Below, piece by piece: positions 43,884 through 56,503 of a stretch of DNA of 64,000 nucleotides (positions within the stretch are counted from its first letter, which is position 1; the number at the start of each line of letters is the position of its first letter). The DNA comes from Auricularia sp. M13 (taxonomy: Eukaryota > Basidiomycota > Agaricomycetes > Auriculariales > Auriculariaceae). The position numbers and the translations under genes are program-made. The DNA lies in the NCBI GenBank assembly GCA_037042915.1, contig CM073196.1:3906001-3970000 (forward strand). Direction: 5' to 3'. Under the pieces are notes generated by a model. It saw only the letters and a list, made by a program, of their open reading frames with translations, did no database searches and was not told where the DNA came from.

Positions 43884-45212
43884 ATGATCTTTCTGTGCGG
43901 CCCAATACAGCCGGCGTTGACATCGAGCGGACTTTTCCTGTGGCTCACTGCTTCATCCCTGGTCACTGCTTGCATCTCTGGTCACTGTTTGAATTCAGGC
44001 TTATGACTAACTGGCTCTGCATCTCGCTTGTGCTTCTGGCTTGGCGTGTACTCGACCCGTCCGCCCTTCTCGGGCGTTGCTATAACACCCTGGCACGCAC
44101 TGGGACAACTACTGAAACACCAGGGCGTCCAAGACTCTGGGGGCATTGGACGTCGCGGTCGTCTTGTTGTGAACTTACGGCGGCCACAAGCTTTCGAAAC
44201 CCCCTGAAGATCCATAGGGACGATTGCAGCGTCACTGACAGTTGCAGACACGCAGTACGTATGGATAAAATCCTTTATAACACCTGCACCCGTCTGGCCA
44301 CTCTCCATCTCTGGGTACGCGTTAGCATCACGTCTTGTGTCCGAGTCTGCAGTGCGCAGTATTTGTCTTGAAGCTTCAGGAGCTGGCATTTCGTGCCCTG
44401 AAGCGTTGCAGCTGTGCTCTTGGCGTACCCGGACATCGATGCTCACCCTGGTAAGCTACTGAATCTGCGTAAAATCTGTGTCTCCCTTGTAGGCCTTTGC
44501 AGTACACACCTTCCTCATCGTGGTCCTCAGCTGGAAAGCGCCACCAGGCCTAGCTATCCCGATAGTAGTCACGTCCTTCACATGGATCTATCGCGCCGCC
44601 TTTCTCGGTGTGGCAAGATTGCTGAGAAGCCTAACCTCCCGCTCTTCACTCCGACGCCGAACTGGTGTTGGATATCCGACTACTACGCCAAAGAACGCAT
44701 TTCAGTTGGCTATCTATGGCACTGGCTCTGCGTGGGGATCTCCGTTGTGCTCTACGTTCCTCTCTTCCTCTATATCTGCGGCAACTTGGACGTCCACCCT
44801 ATCAGACCTTGGGTTTCCCTGCGTCATGCTTCGGACATCCGGCTGACAGCAAGTTCTGCAACTCAAAGCATAGTCGAAAGATGTTGTTGTCCGTCTCAGT
44901 CCCCTATCGGAACGCTCATGATGAATATGCTTGACTAGGTACCCTGCGGTCTATATTGTCCTGATCGTCCCTTTCTCCGCCATGCGCTGGGCGGACAACT
45001 TCGCGGGGAAAGGAGGAATTGCGCCGCCTTGGTACTTCCTCTGCGTCAGCTTGTACTACCTTGGGGGTTTTGCGAACGTGCTGCTTCTCATGCTCACCAG
45101 GCCCAGCCTTCTCGGGCTCGCTCGAGAATCCGATCACCAGGTAAGCGATTGCGAAGCAGATGCAGACTTACCGGAGTTCCGCCGAACAGCTTCGGGCTCG
45201 CCTCGCGTCTGA
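43884..45212 (+). CDS. GPCR-like seven-helix protein, incomplete model
   Basis: The second half is recognisable. HTFLIVVLSWKAPPGLAIPI is a helix-4-like strand. TPTPNWCWISDYYAKERISV and WHWLCVGISVVLYVPLFLYI are the conserved extracellular loop and helix 5 of fungal cAMP-receptor/Gpr1-like receptors. KMLLYPAVYIVLIVPFSAMR and YLGGFANVLLLMLTRPSLLG are helices 6 and 7. Introns fit at about 44820-44864 and 44895-44939. Between FLGVA and KIAEKPNLPL (about 44611) the frame moves by one base with no usable intron. A first exon may start at 43884 (MIFLCGPIQP, then a hydrophobic helix), but the exons for helices 2-3 were not found. A decayed gene is possible. Confidence 0.45.
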
Positions 45213-46146
45213 CGGACTTGCATTTGCCTGCTGAACGTTTCAGCTCCTCGAATTTCCAGATTCCTCTGATAGGTGTGACCCACAGGCATTCTTGTAGCTT
45301 GGCTTTCAATCATGTATTTTGTCTACAAGCTCTCATATTGGAATCTCCTGGTGTATGGGTATGCCCTTTCATGTGAGCGAAATGTACCTGGGGTAGCCGA
45401 TAGAATGTGTCTCTGCGATTTGTACTGTAAGCCTCATGTACCCACTCAATTGGTTCGCTGCGTCTTCCACCGCCGTACAGTCTGAATCATCGACACTCAC
45501 GAACCAACGCATACCGCCAGCGTAAGCAGCTTATGTAGCGCGACATCCATGTCAGCCGTCGCAAGCGGCTCGACCGTTGGCAGGAAGACGATTCGCGTCG
45601 ATAAAAGCGCTGGAGACGGCACCACATCCTTCTTGCGGTATCCTATCTCCCACGGGCTCCCACAGTGACTGGCGCCTAAACGCCCAGAGCGATTGTCACG
45701 TCGCAACATTGTACAGCTTTGCACGGGCGGCCATCTCACCGCGCTTATCAAGCTGCACTTTCAGAGCGTCAGTTGAACTCGCTTCTTGAACGAAGCGATG
45801 GCGAGCGTTGCTACTTCAAGTTGAGGATTCATTGAAATACGGGAATGTACGACCTTCATTGGCTTACAGGATGAGACTATAGACGCCTGGTAGTGTCAAC
45901 ACCCCATTGGCCTCCCTATTTCCGTTGTCGCATTGACGCGCCGGAGCGGTGCACGTCACTGTCACCGTTGTGCGCGCACTTTCCTTCTCCGGCCATCGGC
46001 TTCGCGCGCTCTCACAGACTTGTGTTAGCATCCTCCGATAATCCCAGCGTCACGCCATTCGCGGTTTTGCAGATGACCTGCGCTTATATATACGTCGATG
46101 TTGCCGCCTCTGGACAACCCAGCATCCTGCGCCATCCTCGATCCTC
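45213..46146. other. Unassigned region between GPCR-like gene and cupin
   Basis: About 930 bp. A minus-strand frame at 45497-45751 contains VVPSPALLSTRIVFLPTVEP and could be an exon of a small unknown gene. Another at about 45720-45780 reads VQLDKRGEMAARAKLYNVAT. No family was recognised and no complete model could be built. Confidence 0.3.
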
Positions 46147-47156
46147 ATGGGCCTCATCTCGTTCCTGCAGAACTTCTTCTTCCCCAAGGTGCGTCGTCGC
46201 ATTCCTCGAGTCGCAAGACTGATCTCATATGCGGAATAGGTACCCCTTGTCCCGCCGAAGTTCGACGAGAACGGTTGGCGGATGGGCTTCGCGGGCGGGC
46301 GTCGTCACAAGACGCTCAAGATGACGCCGGAGGAGTTCGTCGTACGCTGCGTACGTGTACCAATGAGATTCTGGGCGGCCGGCTGACGCTCACGGCAGAT
46401 CTACTCCGTGAGCAACCCCTTCACGGGCAAGGGGCGCGCATCGCAGTCGAGCCCTCCGTTGCAGTGCGTTTTCTCATCATCTGTCTTTGGAGCTCGATTG
46501 ACGAAGCAAACAGCTGGCATCGGAGGCAAGCAGAGGAGTTCACGGTGCTCGAGGGCAGGCTGGGGTATCTCGTTGATGATGTGGAGCACTACGCGGACAA
46601 GGGGCAGACGATCACGCTGCATCCCGGACACATTCACACTGTAAGTCTTGCAGCGAATCGTCTCTCTGACAGCAGTCTCACGGAGTGACAGTTCTGGGCG
46701 GACCCGCGCCACCCCGATGACCTGATGATTGACATTGCGCTGCGCCCTGGCGTCGGGTGAGCATACAGTTTCTCATTTGATGGCATGTGCACTGAACTTC
46801 TGGTAGGCTGGACGAGGACTGGATCCACAGTCTCTACGGCTACTTCGACTCGGCATACGAACACGGCAAGGGACTAAGCTTCCTGCAGCTGATGGTGTTC
46901 TGGGACCAGGCGGACGGCGTGCCGGGCACCAAGCCGAAGTGGGTTGGGAGATTCCTCGTGTGGTTCTTCGGTCAGTTGTCCAGGGTCTCTGAAGATTGAT
47001 ACTGACGAAAGATTAGGCCGCTGGATTGGTCGTATGGCGGGTTACAAGGGCACATATGATATCTACGCGAGGGCCGAGCCCCCAGCACCTCCCGTGCGTC
47101 GCGACGCCCCGCTAAAAAGGGCGAAAGACCATGCCAATGGCTCTGCTCATAACTAG
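46147..47156 (+). CDS. Cupin-fold (RmlC-like) protein
   Basis: Seven exons (46147-46188, 46240-46341, 46399-46463, 46514-46640, 46692-46756, 46807-46970, 47017-47156) give 234 residues. The cupin core is HWHRRQAEEFTVLEGRLGYL, then DKGQTITLHPGHIHTFWADP: motif 1 has the two His and Glu metal ligands and motif 2 has the second His. MGLISFLQNFFFPKVPLVPP is a hydrophobic N-terminus, and GRFLVWFFGRWIGRMAGYKG near the end may associate with membranes. Such fungal cupins are of unknown function, perhaps an isomerase or dioxygenase relative. The neat in-phase joins through short introns support the model. Confidence 0.82.
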
Positions 47157-47424
47157 ACGAGCGGAAGGCTGCCATGCCGGGTTCTACTACATTTATCTTT
47201 GTGTTGTGGCTTTAGTAGCAAATGATCATCGACGTCCTGACATCGTGATTTGTGTTTTTGACCTTTTCCCAATGGAAATTCGTCCTCCGTGTAGAGTGCG
47301 TTCACATATTGCTTCATTGATTCAGTTGGTCCCGCAATCTCCGATTACAAGTCGGCGTTAATACGCATTCAAACTCCGGGGCGCTTCTTGTCCTTTCAAC
47401 CCTCCGCGCACTTCCTCACCGGAC

Positions 47425-49031
47425 ATGCAAGTTGCGCGCCTCCCGACCGAGCTCTATGAGGCTGTCGTTGACTTCTTAAGGGACGATGTTCGGACTATAC
47501 GGCACTGCGCGCTCGTCTCGAAGGCTTGGCATGTCCGCTCGCAGCTGTGGCTTTACCACACCATTCAAGTTATCGATGACATAGTCGGTGACTTTGATTA
47601 TATAAAGAGGCGCACGCCATATATTACCACGCGCATGCGTAACTTTGTGCCATTCGTCGATTCTGCGGACCCTCGGACGTCGTACATCCGGCGACTACGG
47701 ATCGCATGCTTCTGGCACGACGACGAAGGCTCGTGGTCTGACTACGTATCAACCTGGCTCGGACTTCAGATGGCTGCCCATCTCAAAATAGAGCATCTGC
47801 AGGTGTATGTGGCATCGCAACAAAATATGGGGTCTTTGCTGCAGGCGCTGGCCTTGCACTTCCCCAACGTCGTAACTCTTGATCTCCACGGGACGTTCGC
47901 GGAGCCCTCGGATATGGCGACTTGCATTTCGGCATTCTCAAGCGTGCGGTCGCTGACCTTCGAATGGGACGGCGTTATGCGGTCCGCAGTGCGCGAGGTC
48001 TGGCTCGCGACGCCGCAGGTCCTTCCTCGCCCTCCCTTCGCAGCATGTCGCCTGACTGTGGACTTGGCAACTCTCCCGCTCATGTTGCGCTGGTTCTCCG
48101 CGGATTACACGCGCGTGAAGTGTATCTCCGTCGACAATCTTTCGCCCGCGCGACACGCGCGCGACATCGACGATTTGGCCGACGAGCTTCTGGAAATGCC
48201 GTATTTGGAGAGAATTCAAATACGGGGATTGCATATAACCGCCGCGGACGGGGGCACAGGTAGCGTTTTCGAGTTTTTGCGCAATTGTTTCCATTTTCTA
48301 ATGCACATCATGATCGTATTTCAGTGTCGACAGCCAGTTGGCGCCGGACTCAGCGTGCCGTCAGAGAACTTCCAAGGCTTGCCTACATCAAATTTTCTAC
48401 CAGCTACACGGCCGACACAGAGACTGAGGACCGCATCAAGGGCCTCAAGGCTGTTCCGGGCAGCCACGCGTACGATCCGATTCACCAGATCACCCACATG
48501 TTCACCATACGCTGGAACACAGAGCGGACTGACGAGCGGTACACGGCACACTCGCTACAAATGCTTGTTATCGAGCTTCAGCTTCCAGCTGCAGACATCT
48601 CCGCGCTTTTGCATCACAACTGGGCGATGCTCGACCGGACGTTCTCCTCAGATCAATGGTCGAATGTGCACACCCTCGTTGTCTCTGTTTGCTTAATGGA
48701 ATGCGAGGATGTTGGAATGACCCGCGACGTTGCGCGTTTCATTCGCAGCAGCATGCGAGCTTGCGACAAGCTCGGTCTCCTTTCCGTCCGAACCTCTCGT
48801 ACGTTTTGACTATGTATAATTTGCCTCTTGAGTTACCACTCATGAAGTCTTTCAGATGTTCCTCCTCAATGCCTCAAAAAGCGCTCCTTCATCAAGGAAG
48901 GGACGATATTGACCGAGGAAGGCTTCGTCAGGTTCTCACGGACGGACTTCGCGGATTCGGGTCTTTCTAGACTCATCGATACCTTCCTCCCGAGCCGCGC
49001 GCGCGGTTCCGTGACCCCGGATCGCGATTAA
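47425..49031 (+). CDS. F-box protein (LRR-like C-terminus)
   Basis: Three exons (47425-48259, 48325-48798, 48856-49031) give 494 residues. The N-terminal F-box reads VARLPTELYEAVVDFLRDD, then RTIRHCALVSKAWHVRSQLW. The remainder has spaced hydrophobic strands (HFPNVVTLDLHGTF, SSVRSLTFEWDG, MPYLERIQIRGLHIT, NVHTLVVSVCLMECEDV) typical of the degenerate leucine-rich repeats in agaricomycete F-box families. It is unrelated at sequence level to the F-box family of the large repeat. It probably acts as an SCF substrate receptor; target unknown. Confidence 0.85.
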
Positions 49032-49298
49032 GATGTTCCACGCTTTGACGACCATGAGGGACAGTTGACAAGCGTGTCGCAGTTCAGGGCAGTCCTCATT
49101 TGTAACTCTATATTGGTTCGATTGTTTATGGTACCGAGGAGCGTTGGAAGGAAGACTCGTAGGGCCTGCGTAGAGCCGTCTTCAACTGCCATACGATTAT
49201 CTTGCCGACAACTGACCCGGCGTCCCGGCGCACGGAAGCAGCCGCTCCTGAGCCGCTCGCACTCTCTTTCTCTCCTGTTTCTCAACGTGTACACGCGA

Positions 49299-51667
49299 AT
49301 GTGGCCATTTAGTTTGAGCAACTGGAGGGCCATTGCTCAGGCTAAGCAAGACCAGCGCGCTGCTGCTATCGACGAAGGCCTGGCGCTGGCAGGGCCGCCA
49401 ACCGCGCAGGATGCTGAGTACTTGAGGGCAACCGGTACGTGCAACCAGGTAGCTTGCAGCTCTCGTGAACTGTTAATGACATGGAACGTAGCCTGTGATA
49501 TTACGGAGCGAATCCAGGCTGGTCACTGGACCTCCGGGGCAGTGGTCAGGGCGTACATTCGCCGCGCTGCTCTCGTACATGCCAGGCATAACTGTCTGAC
49601 CGAAGGTGCGGTTTTATGGCTTCACTATGCGCCCGCCCAGCTACTCAACCGCTGTGCAACGGTGATCCATAGTCAGGTTCAAAGCAGCGATTGAAGAGGC
49701 AGACAGGCTGGACGAGGAGCACGCTTCTACCAAGACGCCCCGCGGCCGTTTGCATGGCGTCCCTATCAGCGTGAAGGAGCAGTGTGCGCTGTATATTGGT
49801 TAGCCCTTGAATGATGACTAACGTTGGTTTCGCAGTTCATATCACGGGCCTAGACACTTCGAATGGATATTCAAGATACACCAACAGCCCTCAGAAAGAA
49901 GACGCAACGGTGCGGACTCCAGTACGGAAGATAATGTTGATTTATTAACCCACTCTTGCAGCTGGTGCAGATTCTACGCTCTGAAGGTGCCATTATCATC
50001 GCCAAAACCAATGTTCCTCAGACACTGTGCGTCGCGATGGTTCGTCGAGCTTGTCTACAGCGTATTGAAACAGTGAATACGACAGCCTCTTCTTTGAGTC
50101 AACGAATCCGGTGTTTGGCAGGACTAGTAATCCCTGGAACGACAAGCATGGCTGTGGGGGCTCATCGGGCGGCGAAGCTGCCCTCCTCGCTGCAGATGGT
50201 AGTGCACTCGGACTTGGAACAGGTGAGCATGATGCCATCTTCCTATAGATTTTTCTAAGGCGGTCAAGATGTCGGCGGAAGTCTGCGCATTCCCACATTC
50301 TATTGCGGCATCTACTCCCTCAAACCGACTGGTGGACGCATTACAGTAACAGGAGTGGGTGGTGGGTCGCGAAGCTCATTCCCAACTTATTACTGATACA
50401 TACTGTAGATCCATGCCCTGGATTCAAGTCAATACCTTCTGTCAGCGGCCCAATGGGTCGGAGCGTCCGAGACGTGGACCTTGTCGCGCGCATCGCGTTC
50501 GGTCGCTCGACGCCTTCGTCACAGTGGGAAGGACTGCCACCCGTCCCGTATCGCGAACTTCCCGCCGCGGGCCAACAGCGCTTGAGGTTCGGCTACTACA
50601 CTTTCGATGGCTGCGTCCGATCATCGCCCGCAACCGCGCGAGCTGTACTGGAAACTGTGGAGGCTATGCGTGCTGCAGGTCACGAAGTTGTCGAATTTGC
50701 ACCGCCGGATGTACATCGTTCTGTGCAGCTTTTCGCAGGTATCACCTCTGCGGACGGGTACGAGACCATCACGGACCCCATTGGGACCGATCCGACGGTA
50801 CTGTGGCCTCCTGCGACTAATACCTGCGACGCTCATTGTTTGATAACAGGAGAAGGAACTGTTTCTCATCACCCTTGGGCCTAAAGTGCCCGGTACGTAT
50901 TCCGAGCTATGTCACTATCTCCTCGACTCATCGATCTCAGGTGTCATCCGCTGGATCGTCGGCTGGATGGTGGAGAAACTTTTTGGAGACTCATACTTCC
51001 GCGCGGACATCCAGTCGTCGCGGAAACGAAGCGCTAAGGAGCTGATAGCACTTCAAGCTGCTCGAGATGAGTATATCAAGATGTGGTATAAGGAGGTACG
51101 ACAGAGGTTTCGTATTTGATTTGTTCTTTCAGTGGCTGAACGTCGGCTCGAGGTTTGGGATCGACACGGATTCGACGGTATCATAGCGCCCTCTCAGGCT
51201 ATCCCTGCTCCTCCGCACGGGTATGTCTGTCAACCTTTGCGTGTGAAGGAGATGCTTACATTCCATCTCCTCAGACGAACAGCGATGGTACCGCAAATCG
51301 CACTCTCAACCTTCTTGTACAACATACTTGACAGTGCGTTGAGACTGGCCTGCACCGCGTCACCCCCCTCTGATCAGTTCGCATAGCACCGGTCGGTGTT
51401 GTCCCCGTCACGCGCGTCGATGCTGCCAAGGACGCATTAACCGTAGAGTGGCTAGTGAAGGAACCGCGCGGGGGAATGGTTATGGTCGAGCGCGAGTTGT
51501 ACTATGGTAAGGCTCCTGTGTATGATGCGCAGCGCATGCATGGCCTGCCCGTCGGAGTGCAGATTGTTGGAAAAAGATGGGAGGATGAGAAGGTGCTTCA
51601 AATGATGGATGTAGTCGACCGCGCCCTCGGAGACCGCGGATTCGGCCCTGGGGCGTGGAAGGAATGA
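49299..51667 (+). CDS. Amidase-signature family protein (fatty-acid amide hydrolase-like)
   Basis: About a dozen exons from MWPFSLSNWRAIAQAKQDQR to the stop at 51667; I resolved most joins but not every boundary. The Ser-Ser-Lys triad is visible: Lys in GVPISVKEQ, cis-Ser in HGCGGSSGGEAALLAADGSA, nucleophile in GTDVGGSLRIP. N-terminal ITERIQAGHWTSGAVVRAYI and C-terminal HGLPVGVQIVGKRWEDEKVL complete the fungal acetamidase/FAAH pattern. It hydrolyses amides to acid and ammonia or amine, in nitrogen use or lipid-amide turnover. Neighbour genes give no pathway context. A decayed scrap of a paralogue lies at 40220-40372. Confidence 0.85.
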
Positions 51668-51866
51668 AATGTGTCGCCTTCGGTACTGCTTAGCTTTCAT
51701 ACACAATTGCAAGTGCTGTCAATCATAGAAATAGGAGCGCAAGCCAGAAAGTGTAAGCTGCAATGTTTCTCATCGCACGTCCGGCCGTACGACGTGAAAT
51801 GAATGCTTTGCGGGAACAACGCGATCATGGCCAACGGCTGATTCCGGCCTTTGCCTCCTGCTGCTC

Positions 51867-53178
51867 ATGTCGCGACCTGAACTCCAAGCGCCTCCTGAAA
51901 TCGTACGCCTACAGTGCACAACGTGTGCGGGAATTGACGCGTTGCAGTACTATGGCGATGCTATCGCAAAAAAATACACCACAAAGTGTGTAACGCCCAT
52001 GCTTTGACTATCCTCGTACTCATGATCATTGCCCCGCATTGGCATCTTCATTCGGCTCAACCGTCACAACCACGCACTGTCATCCCTCTCCACGCTTTGA
52101 CCTCACCTTCCGTCTTACCGGATATGCGAACGCGTCTGCTGCTGCATTTTTCGCTGCGCGCTTGGCCCTACCTAAACCTGCTCGTTTCCAATACCGTGCC
52201 CACCGGATAGCACGCGCGTGCAGCGTATCCAAGCGGAAATGACGAACCGCGCGGTCGAGCTGCTCAACCTGCCACCGGACGCGCCTCCACAATTATTACT
52301 AGACATTGGTTGCGGCTCGGGACTCAGCGGCGAGATATTAGACGAAATGGGCCATGTATGGATCGGCATGGACGTTGCGCCGAGTATGCTTGGTATGTAA
52401 ACTGTTCAGCTACGTCCCAGATAGTGCGACTGACGCGTTGCAATTAGAAATTGCACTAGAACGCGAAGTCGAGGGCGACTTGTTCCTGCACGACATCGGG
52501 CAGGGGTTCCCATTCAGACCCGGCGTGTTCGACGGCGCGATAAGGTCTGTCCATGCTCCAGGCCCGCCATACTCTGTAGGAAGCTGTCTGACTTATTTTC
52601 CTTCAGTATATCCGTCCTCCAATGGCTCCTCAACGCCGAAACGTCGTCAGAGGTGAACGCCCCGCCCGCGCGTCTATCGCGCTTCTTCCGCACACTACAC
52701 GCGCTGCTGCGCAACCCGTCGCGGGCAGTGCTGCAGTGGTACCCGTCGTCGGACGACCAAATCGCGCTGGTCACGAGCGCGGCGCGGCGCGCGGGCTTCG
52801 GCGGCGGCATCGTGGTGGACTACCCGAACAGCAAAAAGGCGCGCAAGGTCTTCCTGTGTCTCTTCGTCGGCACCGGCAACGCCAATGCCAGCGTGCCGCA
52901 GGGCCTGGACGGCGAGGTCGAGGACGAGGGCGACGCCGCCGACGCGCGGTTTGAGAAGCGGAGACAGCGCTTGAAGGAGCGCAAGGGGAAGAAGCGCAAG
53001 AGCATCAAGGACCGCGATTGGATCCTCAAGAAGAAGGAAGTGAGTTTGCCTTTGCTTTCATTGCCTGTCTCAGGGCGTCGCTGATGTATGCCGCTCGCAG
53101 AAATACCGCGCGAAGGGCAAGGAGGGTGTGCCGCGCGATTCAAAATTCACGGGCCGCAAGCGCAAGATTACTTTCTGA
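51867..53178 (+). CDS. BUD23: BUD23, 18S rRNA (guanine-N7) methyltransferase
   Basis: Six exons (51867-51902, 51948-51985, 52211-52392, 52448-52544, 52607-53039, 53101-53178) give 287 residues. It begins [20 protein letters not shown]. The SAM-binding motif is [20 protein letters not shown], with the acidic ligand in [12 protein letters not shown] and the post-motif [28 protein letters not shown] and the Lys/Arg-rich tail ([20 protein letters not shown], ending TGRKRKITF) are specific to BUD23/WBSCR22. It methylates 18S rRNA in the pre-40S particle, with TRM112 as partner. Intron 2 is 225 nt, the others 45-62. Confidence 0.92.
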
Positions 53179-53815
53179 GCCCTGCGCCTGCCCGCTTTCG
53201 CATTGCATTTATTGGCTATCGCTGTCGTGTAGAACTAATAACTATGTCGCTAATTGGATCACTGAGGGCAATGCATGATGGTCGATGTCTTGTACAAGCT
53301 CGTCCTTTGCAAGTCATCTGCCGGTGCCGTTCTGCTGCTGTGGTTTACCACCGCATTCAACACGGGCTTGTCTTCCAGCCATAATTTATTCACCCCGCCC
53401 GCAGCGACTCCGACGCCGGATCGTTCCAATGCAAGTGGAGAACTACCATATTATACAGCTGAAAGCGGGCTGCCAATGGATGACTCGAAATCTGAATAAT
53501 GGCGCCAGTTACTCTCAGAGCTCGAGCTCGGGCGCCGAGGATTGAAGATACATCGGTGACACTGAGGACACTCAATGTCATGACGGCGCATGTGGCAGGG
53601 TACTGCATTTCTTTGAAGGTGAAACGCCTCCGAGTCGATGTCCTCCCCTGGCCTTGTTCTCCCCTCGATGAACTTGTGCATTTAAATCATCCAGACCCAT
53701 GAGACAACGAGTAATGTCAAGTCAGGGTAAAGGGTACGCCAAGGAGGAAGCGGACAGGCTCATGTGGAGGATGTCCACCATTGCATGGATAAGACTTTAA
53801 CAGGCTGCGTGTATC
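53179..53815. other. Intergenic region between BUD23 and tRNA-Glu
   Basis: About 640 bp. A minus-strand frame at 53451-53681 contains ECPQCHRCIFNPRRP and could encode a small Cys-containing peptide, but it lacks a recognised family or clear promoter. Confidence 0.35.
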
Positions 53816-53887
53816 TCCTTCGTAGTCTAACGGCTAAGATACGTGTCTCTCACACACGCGACCCGGGTTCGACTCCCGGCGGGGGAA
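53816..53887 (+). tRNA. tRNA-Glu (anticodon CTC)
   Basis: The acceptor arms TCCTTCG / CGGGGGA pair (two G-U pairs). D arm: TAGTCTAACGGCTAAGAT (A box). Anticodon stem CGTGT / ACACG encloses CTCTCAC, with CTC in the middle. The T arm contains GGGTTCGACTCCC (B box). No intron; a TTTT run about 15 bp downstream is a fitting Pol III terminator. Confidence 0.92.
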
Positions 53888-54579
53888 TTATTTACGGCTA
53901 GCTTTTGCCACCGAGCGAAGTTGTATAACGTAGATAAAATATTTTTGTTGTCCTGCCCGAAGGCTAAGTGTTTATTTAAATTTATTGATGTACTGGATAT
54001 TACTTGTTTGCACGAGGACTGTCAGTGCACGCTCGCGATTGAAGTCATAGATTCGACTGCGGTATAGACTACCATCGACAAAGGGTGTGGTAGTCTGATC
54101 CGCAAAGAACTCCCTCGGCGTCCCGAAGGACTTACACAGTCTGAACGTGCCTCCCACGTTGTCCTCGGAGCTCGCCTAACAGTTCTCCGCGGCACCGATA
54201 TGGGTTGATGACTAATGACTCATCTGAGAGCAAGTCTTGACTTGGTGGCTTAACTGAGACTCCGAAGGCGCGGGACCGCGTAAAGCGATGAGATGAGGGC
54301 GATTTGGGCTCCCGGGCACTCTGAGGAATGGAGAGACTGGTTAGGATTGGGAGGGAGATGAGGTGGCCGGCGGCTATCGACAAGCCCATCGATACGCGCG
54401 ATCGCGGGCCATCGGACGCGATTGGGGCGTGCCAGCACGCGCCAGGCAGGAGTCAGACGCGGCAGGAGGAGATGGTTGAGTCGGGCTGTGAAACGCGGAG
54501 CCAACTCGCGGGTTTTTTTACCAGGACTCAGTCACTCGGCTCAGCGCGCGCCACTCTTTCTTGCACCTGTACGACCATC
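53888..54579. other. Upstream region of the Ran GTPase gene
   Basis: About 690 bp; nothing coding was accepted. The last 100 bp before the ATG carry CTTTCTTGCACC-type pyrimidine stretches expected of a highly expressed fungal gene. Confidence 0.5.
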
Positions 54580-56503
54580 ATGTCCACCGACGCCCAGGCG
54601 ACCATCCCCACCTTCAAGCTCGTCCTCGGTAAGCATACCCGCTACGTCCGATCGCCCGCCATCGCGCTCACCGGTTCGCGCTTGCCCTGCCTCCTTTCGT
54701 CGCGTCGTGCCACGCTGTCGCTGCTGCAGTCGGCGATGGCGGCACTGGCAAGACGACGTTCGTCAAGGTACGTTGTCTTTTCATCTTGGCTCCATCCTCG
54801 CTGACCCCGCCCACAGCGCCATTTGACGGGCGAGTTTGAAAAGAAGTACATCGGTGGGCCATCCCTCCTCGCACTGTCACGCAAAATCCCAGGATATTAA
54901 GATCGCATCTTAGCGACGCTGGGCGTGGAGGTGCACCCGTTGCAGTTCTTTACGAATTTCGGGACGATCTGCTTCAACGTCTGGGACACGGCGGGCCAGG
55001 AAAAGTTCGGCGGCCTGCGCGACGGGTACTACATCCAGGGCCAGTGCGGCATCATCATGTTCGACGTCACCTCGCGCATCACCTACAAGAACGTCCCCAA
55101 CTGGCACCGCGACCTCGAGCGCGTCTGCGAGAACATCCCCATCGTCCTCTGCGGCAACAAGGTTGATGTCAAGGTTGGTCCGTTATCTCATTATCCTGGA
55201 CGTATTACTGATCCCTGCGATGACATGACAGGAGCGCAAGGTCAAGACCGGCGCCGTCACCTTCCACCGAAAAAAATCGATCCAGTACTTCGAGATCTCG
55301 GCCAAGTCGAACTACAACTTCGAAAAGCCGTTCCTCTGGCTCGCCCGCAAGCTTGTTGGGTGCGTATATCTTCTTGCGATCGTATCTTCATCCAGCCCTT
55401 TTGCTTCGTTCTTTCATCCTTGTTCCACGCGCCACCCCTCCGATCTTTGCTGCATCCATCGGCAGAAGATTCCAACCCAAACGGCCGTCTTTGTTCTTTG
55501 TCTTCCGTCTTGTCCTTACCTCCGCGACCGTTCTTTCCTTGTGATCTGCGCATACCCGCGTCATCTGCTAGCGCTCCATATGCAGCACGCGGCGCGCCTA
55601 TCTTGCCGGTGTTATCGTGCGACGCTGTCGAAGAAGATCGCGCAGCGCACTCGGGTCTGCGCCGCCATGCTAGACGCAGCGGTCGTATTGCGGGACGCTT
55701 TTCCTGTCTTGCTCCGACCTTGCTTGCTGCCGCATGTCTACATCGTACACTTGCTTCCATTCCCTTCCATCCTGCCCCAATCGCAGCATCCGACATTGCG
55801 ACGAGCCGTCGCTCGTCCATCCCGCGCGCTGCCTGTCTGTTGCGTCCATCCATCTCTCCATCCATCCGTCCCCAGCCTGATCCCCTTTCACCGTTTCTCC
55901 AAGTGCAGTTCTAGGCACTTGTTTCCCCGTCTTTTCGACCCTTCGTCCTCGCACCGAACGCCTCCTGAAAACGCACTCTCTTTACGTTCATTACCCCAAT
56001 CCTCATCCCTCTTCCCAACCGCCACCCTCCTTCCCGCAACTACTGCAGAACCGCCCTCTATGCATGGCTTGCCATCATCTCCCCGCTCTTTCCCCGCCTT
56101 GCAGAAGGTCGACATTGCGGCGTGCATCCCGCGCGCTGTCCATGCCCATATCCGATCCCGGCGGCGGGGTCCGGACTCGCGCTGCGGTCCTCGCGTGCAG
56201 GGGGCGAGTCTTGCTCTGCCTCGCCCGTTCGCCGCTTCTCCGACGCGACTCGTGGTGGCACCTTGTTTATCTTCCCCGACCCCCTTTTCGTGTTCCGGCT
56301 CCTTCCCCCTCATACATCACCCCCACCACACCGACGACGACGCTGACGCGAAAACCCACAGCAACACCAACCTGGAGTTCGTCGCGGCGCCCGCGCTCGC
56401 GCCGCCGGAGGTGCAGGTCGACGAGGAGCTGATGAAGCGGTACAACGAGGAGCTCATCATCGCCGCGCAGGCGCCGCTGCCCGAGGAGGACGAGGACCTC
56501 TAG
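54580..56503 (+). CDS. GSP1: Ran/GSP1 nuclear transport GTPase
   Basis: Six exons (54580-54628, 54730-54767, 54817-54853, 54914-55173, 55232-55359, 56362-56503) give 217 residues, the usual Ran length. G1 [12 protein letters not shown]; switch [22 protein letters not shown]3 [21 protein letters not shown]4 GNKVD; G5 [20 protein letters not shown]; acidic C-terminus EEDEDL. Ran directs import and export through nuclear pores and spindle assembly. The last intron is 1,002 nt, extremely pyrimidine-rich on the sense strand, and about ten times longer than any other intron of the gene. Confidence 0.95.
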
